Source: Companilactobacillus jidongensis
GTDB taxonomy: Bacteria; Bacillota; Bacilli; Lactobacillales; Lactobacillaceae
Assembly: GCF_003946575.1 (NCBI RefSeq)
Contig: NZ_RHOP01000001.1
Coordinates: forward strand, 124,001 to 188,000
Direction of reading: 5' to 3'
Length of the DNA stretch: 64,000 nucleotides
Below, one piece after another: positions 63,128-64,000 of this stretch. Under the pieces are notes generated by a model. It ran no database searches and was not told the DNA's origin. It saw only the letters and a program-made list of their open reading frames with translations. Numbering within the stretch: position 1 is the stretch's first letter; every line of letters begins with the position of its first letter. A program made the translations under genes and the position numbers.

Positions 63128-63393
63128 TATTCAGCAAGTCCTTCCTTTGTCATTGTATCTGAAATAGCAGTAATTGCGTCAGCAGCATCGTCGCCGTCAG
63201 CAGTAATTGTAACGTCAGCACCTTGGCCAACACCAAGTGACATAACACCCATGATTGATTTAAGGTTAACTGATTTGCCGTTGAATTCAATATTGATATC
63301 TGAAGCAAACTTGCTAGCAGCTTGTACTAACATAGTAGCTGGACGTGCGTGGATACCTGTTTCTGCAATAATGTGAAATTCTTTCTTTTCCAT
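63127..63393 (-). CDS. ptsH: PTS phosphocarrier protein HPr
   Basis: 88 residues. His-15 site [20 protein letters not shown] and the HPr kinase site [16 protein letters not shown] with Ser-46, so it can serve both PTS transport and CcpA co-repression. A TATAAT -10 lies about 80 bases upstream and cre-like sequences lie further out. Confidence 0.97.
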   Translation of the reverse strand: MEKKEFHIIAETGIHARPATMLVQAASKFASDINIEFNGKSVNLKSIMGVMSLGVGQGADVTITADGDDAADAITAISDTMTKEGLAE

Positions 63394-63556
63394 AATATAA
63401 ATACCTCACCATATTTTTTAATTAATTCTGTAGTATCTCTACAAATATACACTAAATAATTTACCATTATATAGATTTATTCACAAGTGATTTGTCGAAA
63501 TATCTCTTATGAACCCTAGTTATGATAAGCCATGTAACGCTTTCATGCAAGCTTTT

Positions 63557-63570
63557 TGTAAGCGTTAAAA
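63557..63570. promoter_or_regulatory. cre-like site between ptsH and clpE
   Basis: TGTAAGCGTTAAAA differs by one base from the classical cre TGTAAGCGTTAACA. A second partial copy (TGTAACGCTTTCA) is at 63533-63545. The position is far upstream of ptsH, so activation or clpE control are both possible. Confidence 0.5.
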
Positions 63571-63615
63571 TTAATGTGCCAATTTTATTTAAAAATTGAT
63601 ATTAAATTATAAGAC

Positions 63616-63642
63616 TTAGCACTTGCATTACTCGAGTGCTAA
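63616..63642. promoter_or_regulatory. CIRCE operator (HrcA site) at the clpE promoter
   Basis: TTAGCACTT, nine bases, GAGTGCTAA: one mismatch from the CIRCE consensus TTAGCACTC-N9-GAGTGCTAA. It overlaps a promoter with TTGCAT at 63623 and TATACT at 63647, so HrcA binding would block initiation. No CtsR heptad repeat (GGTCAAA) was found. Confidence 0.88.
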
Positions 63643-63693
63643 GTTATATACTACCGTTGTATCCTGTATATGAGACAGAAAGGTGGGGTGTCA

Positions 63694-64000
63694 GTGCTTT
63701 GTCAAAATTGTCACAAAAATGAAGCAACAATTCATTTATATACAAGTGTTAATGGTCAACGTACAGAAATAAACCTCTGTCAGAATTGCTATCAACAACT
63801 ACGAAATCAAGCTAATGAAGGTATGAATAATATGGCAGAAAATCCATACGGTTTTTCAAGTTTTGAAGACTTGTTCAATGCCTTGAACAATGGTAGCGCA
63901 CAAGCTGCAAATGGCATTGATCAACAACAAGGTCCACAAACACAAACTGGCGGCAACGGTGGAAACAACCGTGGTCGCGGTCGTGGTAATGGTGTGTTAG
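63694..64000 (+). CDS. clpE: ClpE ATPase, N-terminal part (cut by window)
   Basis: 102 residues visible. Zinc-finger N-domain typical of ClpE: LCQNCHKNEATIHLYTSVNG … INLCQNCYQQL (two CxxC), then a Gly/Asn/Gln-rich linker (GGNGGNNRGRGRG). The AAA modules lie outside. GTG at 63694 follows AGGTGGGG; GTG at 63688 is also in frame. Heat-inducible chaperone partner of ClpP, behind a CIRCE element. Confidence 0.87.
   Translation, partial: MLCQNCHKNEATIHLYTSVNGQRTEINLCQNCYQQLRNQANEGMNNMAENPYGFSSFEDLFNALNNGSAQAANGIDQQQGPQTQTGGNGGNNRGRGRGNGVL

Noticed and set aside
1..64000. CRISPR arrays, tRNA/rRNA genes, IS elements, prophage
   Set aside because: No regularly spaced repeats, no tRNA or rRNA-like sequence, and no transposase, integrase or phage structural protein in any frame.

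Overview
The window is low-GC Gram-positive chromosomal DNA. Gene content and order point to Lactobacillaceae, most likely Companilactobacillus or a close relative: a class II B12-dependent ribonucleotide reductase, T-box leaders, CopY/CopB, MecA/Spx/YjbH, SLAP-like and BspA/DUF285 surface proteins, and an intact shikimate operon. The genus is an inference from protein character; no rRNA or tRNA gene, IS element, prophage or CRISPR array was seen. Most genes lie on the minus strand.

Layout. 1-6.5 kb: RodZ-YmfI-YmfH-YmfF-FtsK morphogenesis/division block (minus). 6.6-9 kb: DUF1149 protein (C-terminal frameshift), TrmL and an AI-2E family permease. 9.1-11.7 kb (plus): lactonase, UppP, CutC. 11.7-21.8 kb (minus): one operon, aroC-tkt-aroE-aroF-aroB-aroD-aroA-tyrA-aroK::chorismate mutase. 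It is preceded by a leader encoding a 16-residue peptide with the run Tyr-Tyr-Trp-Phe-Tyr, then mutually exclusive RNA helices and a strong intrinsic terminator. This looks like ribosome-mediated transcription attenuation sensing all three aromatic amino acids, a mode unusual in Firmicutes, and it is the main discovery candidate here. 21.9-26.5 kb: MgtE, RluD-like synthase, NAD kinase and RelQ, with divergent YjbH; then CoiA.

27.4-32.6 kb: a five-gene heme-acquisition operon (two NEAT-domain surface proteins, a binding protein, a FecCD permease and an ATPase) with a perfect inverted repeat and a cre-like site at its promoter. 32.7-33.3 kb: MazEF-type toxin-antitoxin. 33.4-36.1 kb: metQ-luxS-SDR operon behind a T-box, apparently Met-specific. 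36.2-40.5 kb: small membrane protein, MecA, a large DUF285 surface protein and Spx. 40.7-46.4 kb: MBL hydrolase, an unknown protein, and a BceAB/BceRS-type antimicrobial-peptide detoxification and signalling module. 46.5-49.1 kb: CopY-CopB with two cop boxes. 49.1-53.3 kb: UgpC-A-E-B glycerol-3-phosphate importer. 53.5-55.9 kb: class II ribonucleotide reductase with a promoter bracketed by NrdR boxes. 56.2-58 kb: frameshifted brnQ behind a T-box. 58-61.3 kb: SLAP-like protein, a GT-C type membrane glycosyltransferase with an apparent AUU start, and an amidase. 61.4-63.4 kb: ptsHI. The right edge holds the start of clpE (plus) behind a CIRCE operator.

Recurring theme: several operons are controlled through their leader RNA. 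Both T-box operons also carry a short ORF with the same strong ribosome-binding site (GGAGGCGG) between the T-box terminator and the first structural gene. Two genes (the DUF1149 gene and brnQ) show single-base frameshifts near the 3' end that could be real or could be assembly errors.
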